Shown: positions 46,633 to 62,197, numbered from the stretch's first letter. The stretch is DNA of 64,000 nt from DASSBG01 sp035699085 (GCA_035699085.1 DASSBG010000041.1:32162-96161); one strand, 5' to 3'. The notes: generated by a model not told the origin, from the letters alone. Program-made: numbers and translations.

Positions 46633-47050
46633 GCATCACGCATTTTCGCGATCTGGACGTTTGGCGCGTCGCCATGGACATGACATGTCAGGTGTACGAA
46701 CTCACCGCAGATTTCCCGCGCGAGGAACGCTACGGCCTTTCCGCGCAGATCCAGCGTGCGGCGGTTTCGGTGCCCTCCAACATCGCCGAAGGAAACGCGC
46801 GACAGTCGCGCCGGGAATATGCGCACTTTTTATCGATTGCTTCCGGGTCCATCGCCGAGGTGCAGACCCAGCTCCTCCTGGCGCTCCAGCTTGGCCTGAC
46901 GTACAGCGGATCGGTCGAGCCTGCGCTCGAACTTGCCGAGCGCGTCAGCAAGATGCTGTACCGGCTGCATGAGGCGCTGGCGAGCCCACCCGGTCCCCGG
47001 TCCCCGGTCCCCGGTCCCCGCATCTCAGAAACCACCAAGGACAACGCCTG

Positions 47051-47051
<1 letters not shown>
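46629..47051 (+). CDS. Four-helix bundle protein (S23 / IVS-encoded type)
   Basis: A 140-residue helical protein of the family first seen in 23S rRNA intervening sequences (ITHFRDLDVWRVAMDM, SAQIQRAAVSVPSNIAEGNAR, EYAHFLSIASGSIAEVQTQLLLALQLG). Family function is unknown; a pentameric bundle has been described for relatives. It lies between carA and carB with overlapping stop/start codons on both sides, so it is translated within the operon. The last 20 residues (PPGPRSPVPGPR...) come from a GGTCCCC heptamer array. I infer that it was inserted into the carAB operon together with the repeat. Confidence 0.88.
46990..47020. repeat. GGTCCCC array in the 3' end of the four-helix-bundle gene
   Basis: Four tandem GGTCCCC units, translated as Gly-Pro-Arg-Ser-Pro-Val-Pro, 30 bases before carB. 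The orientation is opposite to the array at the carA end, so the four-helix-bundle gene is bracketed by inverted copies of the repeat. Confidence 0.8.
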
Positions 47052-50334
<3,283 letters not shown>

Positions 50335-50338
<4 letters not shown>

Positions 50339-50807
50339 ACCGTGCCCCCATGACGAAAGCCGGCGCCGAGCGCCTGCGCGCCGAGCTTGACAAGCTCAAG
50401 GGCGAGGACCGCCCGCGCATCATCGCGGCCATTGCCGAGGCGCGCGCGCATGGCGACCTCAAGGAGAATGCCGAGTACCACGCGGCCCGCGAGCAGCAGG
50501 GCTTCGTCGAGGGCCGCATCAACCAGATCGAGGGTGCGCTGTCGACCGCCAACGTCATCGACGTTGCCACGCTCAATGCCGGCGACAAGGTGGTGTTCGG
50601 CGCCACCGTCGACCTCGAGGATGTCGACTCCGGCGATTCAGCCACTTACCAGGTGGTGGGCGACATCGAGGCCGACATCAAACGGGGCCTGATCGCGGTG
50701 TCCTCGCCGATCGCGCGCGCCCTGATCGGCAAGCACGAGGGCGATGCCTTCACCTTCGAGGCGCCCAACGGCGTCAAGCACTACGAGATCACGGGCGTGC
50801 GTTACGC

Positions 50808-50811
<4 letters not shown>
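50335..50811 (+). CDS. greA: Transcription elongation factor GreA
   Basis: A 158-residue factor that rescues backtracked RNA polymerase by stimulating transcript cleavage. The N-terminal coiled coil carries acidic tip residues (LDKLKGEDRPRIIAAIAEARAHGDLKENAEYHAAREQQGFVEGRI), followed by the FKBP-like C-terminal domain (VVFGATVDLEDVDSGDSATYQVVGDIEADIKRGLIAVSSPIARALIGKHEGD). It overlaps carB by four bases and the ABC-F gene by four bases, so carA to the ABC-F gene read as one transcript. Confidence 0.96.
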
Positions 50812-52711
<1,900 letters not shown>

Positions 52712-52712
<1 letters not shown>

Positions 52713-52811
52713 CGTGTAAAGGGGACTGTAAAGGGGACGGAGGCAATTTGGCGGTAACCTCATCACTTTGTCGCTGGCGTTGCGACTAAATTGCCTCCGT
52801 CCCCTTTACAC
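52712..52811. mobile_element. MITE/REP-like inverted repeat element
   Basis: Arms 52727-52749 and 52788-52810 are perfect 23-bp inverted repeats (TGTAAAGGGGACGGAGGC and on to AATTT) around a 38-bp centre. The left arm is preceded by a second copy of its outer part, so TGTAAAGGGGAC is tandemly duplicated there, and the flanks GCGTGTAAA / TTTACACGC extend the symmetry. It begins at the ABC-F stop codon and runs into the start of the RpfE-type gene. No transposase is encoded. Confidence 0.7.
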
Positions 52812-53765
52812 GCGCACGTCCTGCTGCCGCCGCTGTCCCGCTTGCGTGACGACGCCGGTTGGCAGCGCTGGCTGGCGCGCGCTGACCACTTGCCGTCGTC
52901 CGGGCGCGGCTGGCTGCCGGCGCTCGCCGCGCAGTTCCAGTGGCCCGGCAAGGGGCTGCCGCCGCTGGCCGCCATCACCCGCCAGCAGCAGGCCGGCGAC
53001 GCAGGCGACGGCGTCTGGCTGTTCGCGGACCTGGCCAACGTGCAGCCGGACCTCACCGGCGCGCGCATGCTGGCCTGCGGCATGCTCGATGTGACCGCCG
53101 ACGAGGCGGAGGCGCTGGCGCAGCCGCTGCGTCCGCTGTTCGGCGACCGCGGCGTGCTGCTCGAGACCACGACGCCGCCCCGCTGGCACCTGCGCCTGCC
53201 GCAAGGCACGCGCCTGCCGGACTTCGCCACGCCCGAGGCGGTGCTCGGCGACAGCTTGATCGCACACCTGCCGGAGGGCGACGAGGGCCGCCGCTGGCGC
53301 GCGCTGCTCAACGAGGCGCAGGTGATTCTGCACCAGCACCCGGTCAACAACGAACGCCGCCGCCGCGGCAAGCCGTTTGTCAACAGCCTGTGGTTCTGGG
53401 GCGCCGGCGGCAACGGCACGCTGCCGCCATGGCTCAAGTGCGTCGCGGCGCAGGCGTACGGGGATGCCCCGTTGCTGCAGGCGCTGGCTGCGCAGGCTGG
53501 GGTGCCGGTGCAGCCGAGCGCCGCGTTCGATCCCACGGCCACTCCCGGTGAAGATGTCCTGCTCGATCTCGGCAACGCCAGCGGCGCCGCCGCCACCCTG
53601 GCCCTGCTGCGGGCGACGCTGCGCCGCCGGAACCGCCTCGAACTCGCCTTCGCCGACGGCGAGCGCTACCGCGTCCGCCGCAGCCACCGCTGGCGCTTCT
53701 GGCGGGGCGTGACCCCCGGCGGCAGCAAGCGCGCCGAGTTTCAGGGAGCGATGTACGACGATTGA
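52791..53765 (+). CDS. RpfE-type regulatory protein (annotated phosphoglycerate mutase-like)
   Basis: A 324-residue cytoplasmic protein matching, as I recall it, the COG4255/RpfE type of Xanthomonadales, often labelled phosphoglycerate mutase. Distinct segments are FQWPGKGLPPLAAITRQ, DGVWLFADLANVQPDLTGARML, LIAHLPEGDEGRRWRALLNEAQVILHQHPVN and GKPFVNSLWFWGAGG. The position downstream of greA supports RpfE. Its biochemical role is unknown. The only usable start is a TTG inside the right arm of an inverted-repeat element; upstream the frame soon meets a stop, so the native start has probably been replaced. It overlaps the next, convergent gene by 25 bp. Confidence 0.72.
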   Translation: MPPSPLHAHVLLPPLSRLRDDAGWQRWLARADHLPSSGRGWLPALAAQFQWPGKGLPPLAAITRQQQAGDAGDGVWLFADLANVQPDLTGARMLACGMLDVTADEAEALAQPLRPLFGDRGVLLETTTPPRWHLRLPQGTRLPDFATPEAVLGDSLIAHLPEGDEGRRWRALLNEAQVILHQHPVNNERRRRGKPFVNSLWFWGAGGNGTLPPWLKCVAAQAYGDAPLLQALAAQAGVPVQPSAAFDPTATPGEDVLLDLGNASGAAATLALLRATLRRRNRLELAFADGERYRVRRSHRWRFWRGVTPGGSKRAEFQGAMYDD

Positions 53766-54760
53766 CCGCACACCGACCCTCGCTCGCTGTAACTTGGCTT
53801 GTCGCTGAAATAGCGTTGGTAGGTGTAACTTGCCCACTGCTCAGCCGTTTGCACCTGGTCAGCAGAAAAATCATTCTGCGCAAGCGTCGCCTGCATGAAC
53901 TGCTCAACGCTCGCGAGACTAGCCTGGTCTGCCCCCAGTTGCTCAAGGCTCAGGTACGAGTAGAAAAGCAGCTTATTGTGGGGCAGTAACCGATAGAGCA
54001 GGGACGGATCGCTATCGGAAACGGCCCCTGATGCCGCGGCCAGCAACTTCACCATGGCCCAGTCACCCGCGCGTATCCCCGCTTTGGCAAACCGTCGCCC
54101 GTACATCCGGTATTCGGCCACCAGCTCCGGGTTCACCTTGACACGATGCGATGAGGAAAACGGTGCCGACACATAACAAGTCGCCGCTGCCTGATTCCCG
54201 GCCTTTGCCGCTGCCAGGATCACTCCATACATTATCTTGTCCAGATACTCTTGGTCGACGGCGCTGCATAGCGGGGAATTCGCTTCTATTTTTTGCTGCA
54301 ACTCGCCCAGAAGCGCCTCGTTGCGATCGATTGCCGGCGCGGTCCTCTCGAGCTTCCCGTTTGCAATGCCCCAAGTCTCAATCAACTGCCCGCGTGCGGC
54401 CGCTTTGGTGCGAAGGTAGTCCAGGCACCGCATGGTATCTGTATACAGACGGTCGGCCGCAGCCTTGTCACCATCATTCGCTCGCCGTTGCAGCCGTTCG
54501 TACACGTCCGCAAGAGGAGTCCCTGGCGCAGGCAGACGTACCACCGGGCTCGACCGATCCTCAATGGCGACCGCACCACCGGTTTCTCCGGGCGAGATGA
54601 TGGTACCCGTGGAAGTGGGTGCCTTCGACATCGCCGATGGCAGCACAAATGATGAAACAGTCGGGATTGCCCTCTCTGTGCCCGACCAAGCGAACAGCAA
54701 GAAAATACAAACCGCCAAAACGCCGCTGCCAGCGACCGCAAGAGTAGTCCAGCGGGACAT
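53741..54760 (-). CDS. Membrane-anchored protein, unknown function
   Basis: A 339-residue protein with one N-terminal membrane helix (TLAVAGSGVLAVCIFLLFAW) and a periplasmic remainder. The segment PLADVYERLQRRANDGDKAAADRLYTDTMRCLDYLR resembles the 'RAxxGDxxAAxRLxxxxxxC' helices found in many orphan exported proteins of Xanthomonadales and loosely in Sel1-like repeats. The rest is helical with scattered cysteines. Base composition is clearly lower in GC than its neighbours, which suggests recent acquisition. It marks the left end of the accessory island. Function cannot be assigned. Confidence 0.75.
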   Translation of the reverse strand: MSRWTTLAVAGSGVLAVCIFLLFAWSGTERAIPTVSSFVLPSAMSKAPTSTGTIISPGETGGAVAIEDRSSPVVRLPAPGTPLADVYERLQRRANDGDKAAADRLYTDTMRCLDYLRTKAAARGQLIETWGIANGKLERTAPAIDRNEALLGELQQKIEANSPLCSAVDQEYLDKIMYGVILAAAKAGNQAAATCYVSAPFSSSHRVKVNPELVAEYRMYGRRFAKAGIRAGDWAMVKLLAAASGAVSDSDPSLLYRLLPHNKLLFYSYLSLEQLGADQASLASVEQFMQATLAQNDFSADQVQTAEQWASYTYQRYFSDKPSYSERGSVCGQSSYIAP

Positions 54761-54850
54761 GGAGCACCTTGCCTCCAGTTGTCGAAAATAAGCCCTGCCA
54801 CCTTACAACGGCTTGCCAACACAGCAACTTCATCCACGCACTTTGACCAA

Positions 54851-55210
54851 GTCGACCTGGTGCCGGCGCAGCACAGCTTCTTCGCCACCTGGTACACCTA
54901 TGCGCCGGGCAGCGACGATGCGGACACCGGCGAGGCGAGGCAGCGCTGGTTCTCGTTGCAGGCCAACGACTACGCGCCCGGTGACCTCGAACTGCACGAC
55001 GTCGCCATCATCGATACCGGCGGCGGCGTGTTCAACCAGCCAGGCCCGGTGGATCTGCAGCAGGTCGGCACCGCCGACATCACGTTCAACTCGTGCACCT
55101 CGATGACGCTGAGCTACCACTTCGACGCCGGCGAATTCAACGGCCTCGACGGCACGATCAACGAACAGGTCATCGCCGCAAACCCCGCCTGCCAGCAGAA
55201 CGTCCGCTGA
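54851..55210 (+). pseudogene. Duplicated 3' fragment of the LRR-protein gene
   Basis: These 344 bp (54851-55194) repeat 58882-59225 with about a dozen substitutions and no gaps, and encode the last 115 or so residues of the leucine-rich-repeat protein (DLVPAQHSFFATWYTYAPGS..., HDVAIIDTGGGVFNQPG). The reading frame is open and ends with a slightly different tail (QQNVR), but it lacks a signal peptide or a good start, so it is a gene-end remnant. A small GCCGAA-AGC-TTCGGC hairpin (55211-55225) follows the stop. Confidence 0.8.
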
Positions 55211-55350
55211 GCCGAAAGCTTCGGCACCTCGTGCGGCAATTCATCCGGCGCGGTTGCACGATGGAGTCAAGTCTGCAGCCGCGGCTACATGCGTGCGTAC
55301 GACGAATTCGATCTCGAACGGACCTCACCAAGAGGCCGAAGGGAATGTAC

Positions 55351-55380
55351 TTGACAATCGACGCAAAATAGGTCTAGGGT
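55351..55380 (+). promoter_or_regulatory. Promoter candidate for the glutamic peptidase gene
   Basis: A consensus -35 box TTGACA (55351-55356) is followed after 18 bp by TAGGGT as a weak -10. A second TTGACA lies at 55383-55388 but has no good -10. Both are in an AT-richer stretch before the gene. Confidence 0.4.
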
Positions 55381-55423
55381 TTTTGACACCTCAGCGTCTG
55401 GTGCTGATTTCAGGGAGAACGTC

Positions 55424-56521
55424 ATGCACGTACGAAAGGGTGGTCTGCCGGTGCTTGGTGTAGTCATTGTCTTTTTCGGGGGTGTTGCCTCGGCGCAGTC
55501 GGTAGCGCAGTCCCGGCTCTTCGGGACGGTGCTTGAATATCCCACCAGCGGGTGTGGCGGGGCGGTCGTGCAGACCCCCTTGCCCGGCAAGCAGTTTGTG
55601 AGCACATTGGACAGCACGCGCGCCCCCGCAGCTGCCAAGTTGTTTTTTGCACAGGCTGCGGCCCGGCACGTCACCTGGGCTACGTCGTTGAAATGTGTGC
55701 ATACCGGGCGTACTCACGTACTGGTGCCCGCACCGGTCGCAACTTCCGATCGCTTCCGTAGCACCGCTGTAGCCAACGGCTACAATTCTTCCAATTGGTC
55801 AGGGTATCAAATCAGTAATACCGCGCAGTACACACAAGCTGGCTGGACGGTGCCGGCAGTGGCGCAGCCGCTGTATCGCCCTTATTCCCCTATCGGCTAC
55901 TACTCCTCGATATGGAGCGGCATGGGTGGTGGCGTCGGCGCGACGGGGACGGGGCCGCTGATTCAATCGGGTTCGGAGCAGCTGGTCCAGGAGAACGGCT
56001 CGTCGCGCTACTACTTCTGGTATGAAATCGTTGGTGGACCTACGGACACAAGCTCCGAGATGGAGATCACGTCCATGGATGTCCAAGCTGGCGACTACGT
56101 CGGAAATGTTGCAATCTGGACGCCGGATGTCCCCAATTCAAGCACCGGCACGGTGCAGCTAGGAGTATGTAATTTCACGAGGACGACGAACGGAAACACA
56201 TGCGTAAGCTTCATCATAGGTGGAACGCCCCAACCAGGCGAAAGTACGGAGTGGATCGTCGAGGCGCCATCGTCGTCAATTGGCGTGTTGCCCTTGGCAG
56301 ATTTTGGTAACGAGCATCTCGGCGCCGCCACCTGGGCTTCCACCTATATTGGACAGGGAAGCACCGGCTACACTATTGCGCAAGGTGACTCGCCCACTTC
56401 AATTACGCTGCAACAGACGGAATGCTTCAATGAGTGTTATGACATTTTCTCTGTCCCGGGCCCGCTGGATAGTGATGGCTCGGGCTTTACCACCACTTTC
56501 ATGCAGGTCCGACATTTTTAG
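55424..56521 (+). CDS. Glutamic peptidase, G1 (eqolisin) family, secreted
   Basis: A 365-residue exported protease of the eqolisin type, mostly known from fungi with scattered bacterial members. A signal peptide ends near ASAQ (residue 25); a propeptide of about 95 residues precedes the mature domain starting near SNWSGYQ (124-129). The catalytic pair of the family is seen as Gln181 in PLIQSGSEQ (compare ILQTG in scytalidoglutamic peptidase) and Glu280 in TEWIVEAP (compare AEFIIED). It has a GGGAGA box and lower GC than neighbours. Its stop overlaps the next start. Activity at acidic pH is inferred from the family. Confidence 0.85.
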   Translation: MHVRKGGLPVLGVVIVFFGGVASAQSVAQSRLFGTVLEYPTSGCGGAVVQTPLPGKQFVSTLDSTRAPAAAKLFFAQAAARHVTWATSLKCVHTGRTHVLVPAPVATSDRFRSTAVANGYNSSNWSGYQISNTAQYTQAGWTVPAVAQPLYRPYSPIGYYSSIWSGMGGGVGATGTGPLIQSGSEQLVQENGSSRYYFWYEIVGGPTDTSSEMEITSMDVQAGDYVGNVAIWTPDVPNSSTGTVQLGVCNFTRTTNGNTCVSFIIGGTPQPGESTEWIVEAPSSSIGVLPLADFGNEHLGAATWASTYIGQGSTGYTIAQGDSPTSITLQQTECFNECYDIFSVPGPLDSDGSGFTTTFMQVRHF

Positions 56522-59229
56522 TGTTGGGATTGAATGAGCCAAGTGCCGTGGCGGGTAACAAAAAAGCCAGAGGCGAACCACACTGCAGGCTGGCACCACG
56601 GCTTGCTCGGGAGCCGTTGCTTCTGGTTGGCTTGGTGTTGGCCGTTCTGATGGGAGCGACGGTGGCCGCGCAGGCGGCCATACCTGCCTCCGAGCGCGCG
56701 GTTCTGGAGAATATCTACGCGCAGACTGACGGCGTCGGCTGGGTCAACCAGGAGGGTTGGATGGGTCCGCCCGGCACTGAGTGCACTTGGTCCGGCGTGA
56801 CCTGTGACACAGACGATACAACGGTTATCGGTCTCGACTTGCGGAGCAAGGGTCTTTTCGGCGTACTGCCCGCGCTGGCCGGCCTGAGCAATCTGGAAAC
56901 GATACAGATCCAGCAAACTGCCGATAGCGGCATCGGACCCTACAATGCGATCTACGGCCCCATACCGCAATTGAATGAGTTGAAAAACCTCAAGTCCTTC
57001 ACCGCCAGTGGCGAGTTCACGAGCGGCGGTGTTCCGTCGCTGGCGGGCCTGAGCCATCTCGAGCACTTCGAGTGTAACGGCTGCGGGCTGACCGGGCACA
57101 TCGCTTCATTGAGTGGGTTGACGCATCTCAAATATTTCTACGTCAGGAGCGAGCCTCTCGTCGGCGGCATGTCGGGCAGCATCCCGCCATTGACCGACGC
57201 ATCGCAGCTGGAATACTTCCGTGTCATCGGCAACTTTACCGGCGAACTTCCAGACCTGAGTGGCCTGACACAGTTGCAGACGTTCGAGGTGAGAGGCTAT
57301 CGGCTTAGCGGCGGCCTGCCAGCGCTGGTCGATTTGCCGAACCTGCAGTCGTTCACTGTCGAGGGACTTCTGACGGGCCCTGTCAGGCCAATCCGCGACG
57401 TGCCGAACCTTCAGGACTTTATCGTCCCTAACAACCTGTTGAGCGGTAGCATTCCATCACTGCTGGATCTGCCGAGCCTGGAGCAGTTTGGTGTCGTGGA
57501 AAATATGCTGGGTGGGGATTTCCCCAAGCTGAGCGGAGTGCCCAATCTGGCGTTCTTCAATATCTCCTACAACCACGTCGGCGGTTCCGTACCCGCGCCG
57601 CCGCAGTCGCTCGTCGACCAGGCGGCCACCGCTCGCTACCACGGCGGGCTTTGCCCCAATCTGCTGGCGCCCGCAGCCGACCCGCCGTCTGCGACCGACC
57701 TTGCTTGGAACACCGTCACCAATGCCACGCCGTGGTCTCAAGACTGCGTGCCCGAGCCGCTGTGGAAGACGGCCGTCGAGATAAAGTCCAATCGCAACCC
57801 GTCCAGCCCAGGGCAGCCGGTGACATTCGCCGCCGCTGTGTACGGCATGGATCCAACAGGAACCGTGGGGTTTTTCGCACAGTCAGACGCGTCCGGGGAC
57901 TCACCGACCATCACCCTGTGTGACCGCGTTCCCGTAGTCGACCAGCTCGCCACGTGCACCGTCGATGATCTTGAGGTCAGCGCCTCCACCTACAGCATCT
58001 ACGCTGAATATTCGGGAGACGCGCACAATCAACCGAGCGGCACCGCGCACTACAGTGGAACCACGTTCGCGGATCTCTACCAGTTCGTCAGGGACCCAGT
58101 GGTTGAGCGAGCTACGTCCGATCCTGCGCAGGTTGGCCAACCAATCGATCTGACATTGACATACGATGTTGGTACGGCGGATGACACGGCGACCTTTTAC
58201 GAGGGGCAATATTCCGGAAGGGTATTGTGCACCGATGTGCCCGTGCACGAGTCCAGGTCGGGCCATTTCATTGCCCATTGCGTTACGCAGTTTTCGAAGT
58301 CTGGCGCACATGTCTTGACGGCACGTACGCAGCACTTGCACGCGTTACCCGAACCGATGATTCAGCACGTGACGGCGGCCAAGCCTTTCGACGCCGACCA
58401 GTTTGCGCTGACGGGTCCGTGGTACGAGCCATCAACCTCGGGGCAGGGTCTGCAGCTGGAGGTGTACCCCGACCACCGCGGCGACGGCGTGGCCACGCTG
58501 ACCGGTGGCTGGTTCACCTTCGACGACGCCGGCGACCAGCGCTGGATGACGCTGCAGGGCGGCCTGGAGGCCGGCCACGGCGCGACATTCGATCTGCAGG
58601 TGGGGCAGGGCAGTGGCGGCAATTTCGACGCCGCGCCCATCACGCCGGCCAGCCTGGTCGGCACGGCCAGCCTGACCTTCTACGACTGCGGCCACGCGGC
58701 ACTCACGTTCACGCTGGACGACGGCCGCAGCGGCACGATCCCCTATGTGCGTGTGGACCAGCCCACCGCCTGCAGCACGGCCGTGCCGGCGGCCGCACCT
58801 GCGCAGCCGCCAGGCCACTATGCCGATGCCCTGCACGGCGGCGCGTGGTACGACCCGGCGACCTCGGGCCAGGGCCTGTACGTCGACCTGGTGCCGGCGC
58901 AGCACAGCTTCTTCGCCACCTGGTACACCTATGCGCCGGGCAGCGACGATGCGGACACCGGCGAGGCGAGGCAGCGCTGGTTCACGCTGCAGTCCGGCGA
59001 CTACACGCCCGGGGACCTCGAACTGCACGACGTCGCCATCATCGATACCGGCGGCGGCGTGTTCAACCAGCCCGGCCCGGTGGATCTGCAGCAGGTCGGC
59101 ACCGCCGACATCACGTTCAACTCGTGCACCTCGATGACGCTGAGCTACCACTTCGACGCCGGCGAATTCAACGGCCTCGACGGCACGATCCACGAACAGG
59201 TCATCGCCGCAAACCCTGCTTGCCACTGA
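56521..59229 (+). CDS. Secreted LRR / Ig-like protein with tandem C-terminal modules
   Basis: A 902-residue exported protein. The signal region (about 30-53) follows a basic lead. A plant-type LRR cap (ERAVLENIYAQTDGVGW...CTWSGVTCD) leads into about ten leucine-rich repeats (about 105-360) with plant-like LxGxIPxL spacing. Two Ig-like domains follow (about 415-630). Two related C-terminal modules then carry GPWYEPSTSGQGLQLEV and GAWYDPATSGQGLYVDL, each with a WFT-type strand and RWMTLQG/RWFTLQ. Start GTG 56521 overlaps the peptidase stop; downstream TTG/GTG starts are possible. Likely a surface adhesin or binding protein. Composition shifts from lower GC (LRR/Ig) to high GC at the C-terminal modules. 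Confidence 0.82.
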   Translation: MLGLNEPSAVAGNKKARGEPHCRLAPRLAREPLLLVGLVLAVLMGATVAAQAAIPASERAVLENIYAQTDGVGWVNQEGWMGPPGTECTWSGVTCDTDDTTVIGLDLRSKGLFGVLPALAGLSNLETIQIQQTADSGIGPYNAIYGPIPQLNELKNLKSFTASGEFTSGGVPSLAGLSHLEHFECNGCGLTGHIASLSGLTHLKYFYVRSEPLVGGMSGSIPPLTDASQLEYFRVIGNFTGELPDLSGLTQLQTFEVRGYRLSGGLPALVDLPNLQSFTVEGLLTGPVRPIRDVPNLQDFIVPNNLLSGSIPSLLDLPSLEQFGVVENMLGGDFPKLSGVPNLAFFNISYNHVGGSVPAPPQSLVDQAATARYHGGLCPNLLAPAADPPSATDLAWNTVTNATPWSQDCVPEPLWKTAVEIKSNRNPSSPGQPVTFAAAVYGMDPTGTVGFFAQSDASGDSPTITLCDRVPVVDQLATCTVDDLEVSASTYSIYAEYSGDAHNQPSGTAHYSGTTFADLYQFVRDPVVERATSDPAQVGQPIDLTLTYDVGTADDTATFYEGQYSGRVLCTDVPVHESRSGHFIAHCVTQFSKSGAHVLTARTQHLHALPEPMIQHVTAAKPFDADQFALTGPWYEPSTSGQGLQLEVYPDHRGDGVATLTGGWFTFDDAGDQRWMTLQGGLEAGHGATFDLQVGQGSGGNFDAAPITPASLVGTASLTFYDCGHAALTFTLDDGRSGTIPYVRVDQPTACSTAVPAAAPAQPPGHYADALHGGAWYDPATSGQGLYVDLVPAQHSFFATWYTYAPGSDDADTGEARQRWFTLQSGDYTPGDLELHDVAIIDTGGGVFNQPGPVDLQQVGTADITFNSCTSMTLSYHFDAGEFNGLDGTIHEQVIAANPACH

Positions 59230-59341
59230 GCCGCCTGGTGTACCGGCCGCACGCGCATCCGTTTCGCAACGACGTTCCACTCCCTGCTTCACGCGCCTGC
59301 CTATGCGACAATGTCGCGTTTTGGGCAGGCGCGACACCGTC

Positions 59342-60467
59342 ATGATCGAGACCAATCCCATCCTTGCGCAGATCGCCGACCTCCGTGGGCGCGTCGAGTC
59401 GCTCAGGGGGTATCTTTGACTACGCCAGCAAGCGCGAGCGGCTGGAAGAGGTCAATCTTGAGCTGGAAAATCCGGGCGTCTGGGACGACCCGGTGCGCGC
59501 CCAGGAACTGGGCCGCGAGCGGGCGCGGCTGGACGGTATCGTCAGCGGCATCGACGCGCTGACTGCCGGGCTGGCCGACGCTGGCGAACTGCTCGACATG
59601 GCCATTGCCGACGACGACGAGGCCACCGCGCAATCGGTCGTGGACGATGTCGCCAGGCTGGAGGCCAGGGTCGAAAAGCTGGAGTTCCAGCGCATGTTCT
59701 CCGGCGAGATGGACGCCAACAACGCCTTCGTCGACATCCAGGCCGGCGCCGGTGGCACCGAGGCGCAGGACTGGGCGGAGATGCTGCTGCGCATGTACCT
59801 GCGCTGGGCCGAGCACCGCGGCTGGAAGACCGAGCTGCTGGAGGTCTCCGGCGGCGAGGTGGCGGGCATCAAGTCGGCCACCTTCCGCGTCGAGGGCGAC
59901 TACGCCTACGGCTGGTTGAAAACCGAGATCGGCGTGCACCGGCTGGTGCGCAAGAGCCCGTTCGATTCAGACAACCGCCGGCACACCAGCTTCACCTCGG
60001 TGTTCGTGTCGCCGGAGGTGGATGACAGCATCGACATCGACATCAACCCTGCGGACCTGCGCACCGACGTCTACCGCTCGTCCGGCGCCGGCGGCCAGCA
60101 CGTCAACAAGACCGAGTCGGCGGTGCGCATCACCCACGTGCCAACCAACACCGTCGTTGCCTGCCAGACCGAGCGCAGCCAGCATGCCAACCGCGACCGC
60201 GCCATGAAGATGCTGGCGGCCAAGCTTTACGAGCTGGAGGTGCAGAAGCGCAATGCAGAGAAGGACAAGCTGGAGGCCAGCAAGTCCGACATCGGCTGGG
60301 GCAGCCAGATCCGCAACTACGTGCTGGACCAGAGCCGCATCAAGGACCTGCGCACCGGCATCGAGCGCAGCGACACGCAAAAGGTGCTGGACGGCGACCT
60401 CGACCCGTTCATCGAGGGCAGCCTGAAGGCGGGCCTGGAAGCCGGCTCGCGCCGCGCCGACGCCTGA
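59342..60467 (+). CDS. prfB: Peptide chain release factor 2 (programmed frameshift)
   Basis: RF2 ends translation at UGA and UAA. The first frame (59342-59419) gives 25 codons ending in ...RGYL, then an in-frame TGA at 59417-59419 preceded by AGGGGG and CTT: the classical AGGGGGTATCTTTGAC autoregulatory +1 site. After the shift the frame continues from GAC at 59418 to 60467 and gives a 374-residue protein. The tripeptide SPF (RKSPFDSDNRRHTSF) marks RF2, and GGQ lies in SSGAGGQHVNKTESAVRITH. Low RF2 causes pausing at the TGA and so promotes its own synthesis. lysS follows, as in E. coli. Confidence 0.96.
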
Positions 60468-60611
60468 TGCGAAGTGCAACGCAGCGCGTGGCGCCCGCGG
60501 CCGCTATTCCGACTTGCGCGTCTGCCGTCATGGCACAATCAGGCATTGCCCGCCGGTGCCACCGGCACACCCGACGTGAGCGCGGCAGCGATCCGCGCCA
60601 GAGCCCAGCCC

Positions 60612-62195
<1,584 letters not shown>

Positions 62196-62197
62196 GC

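Noticed and set aside
59342..59419. prfB read as disrupted by a sequencing frameshift
   Set aside because: The AGGGGG-TAT-CTT-TGA context is the known programmed site, so the gene is intact.
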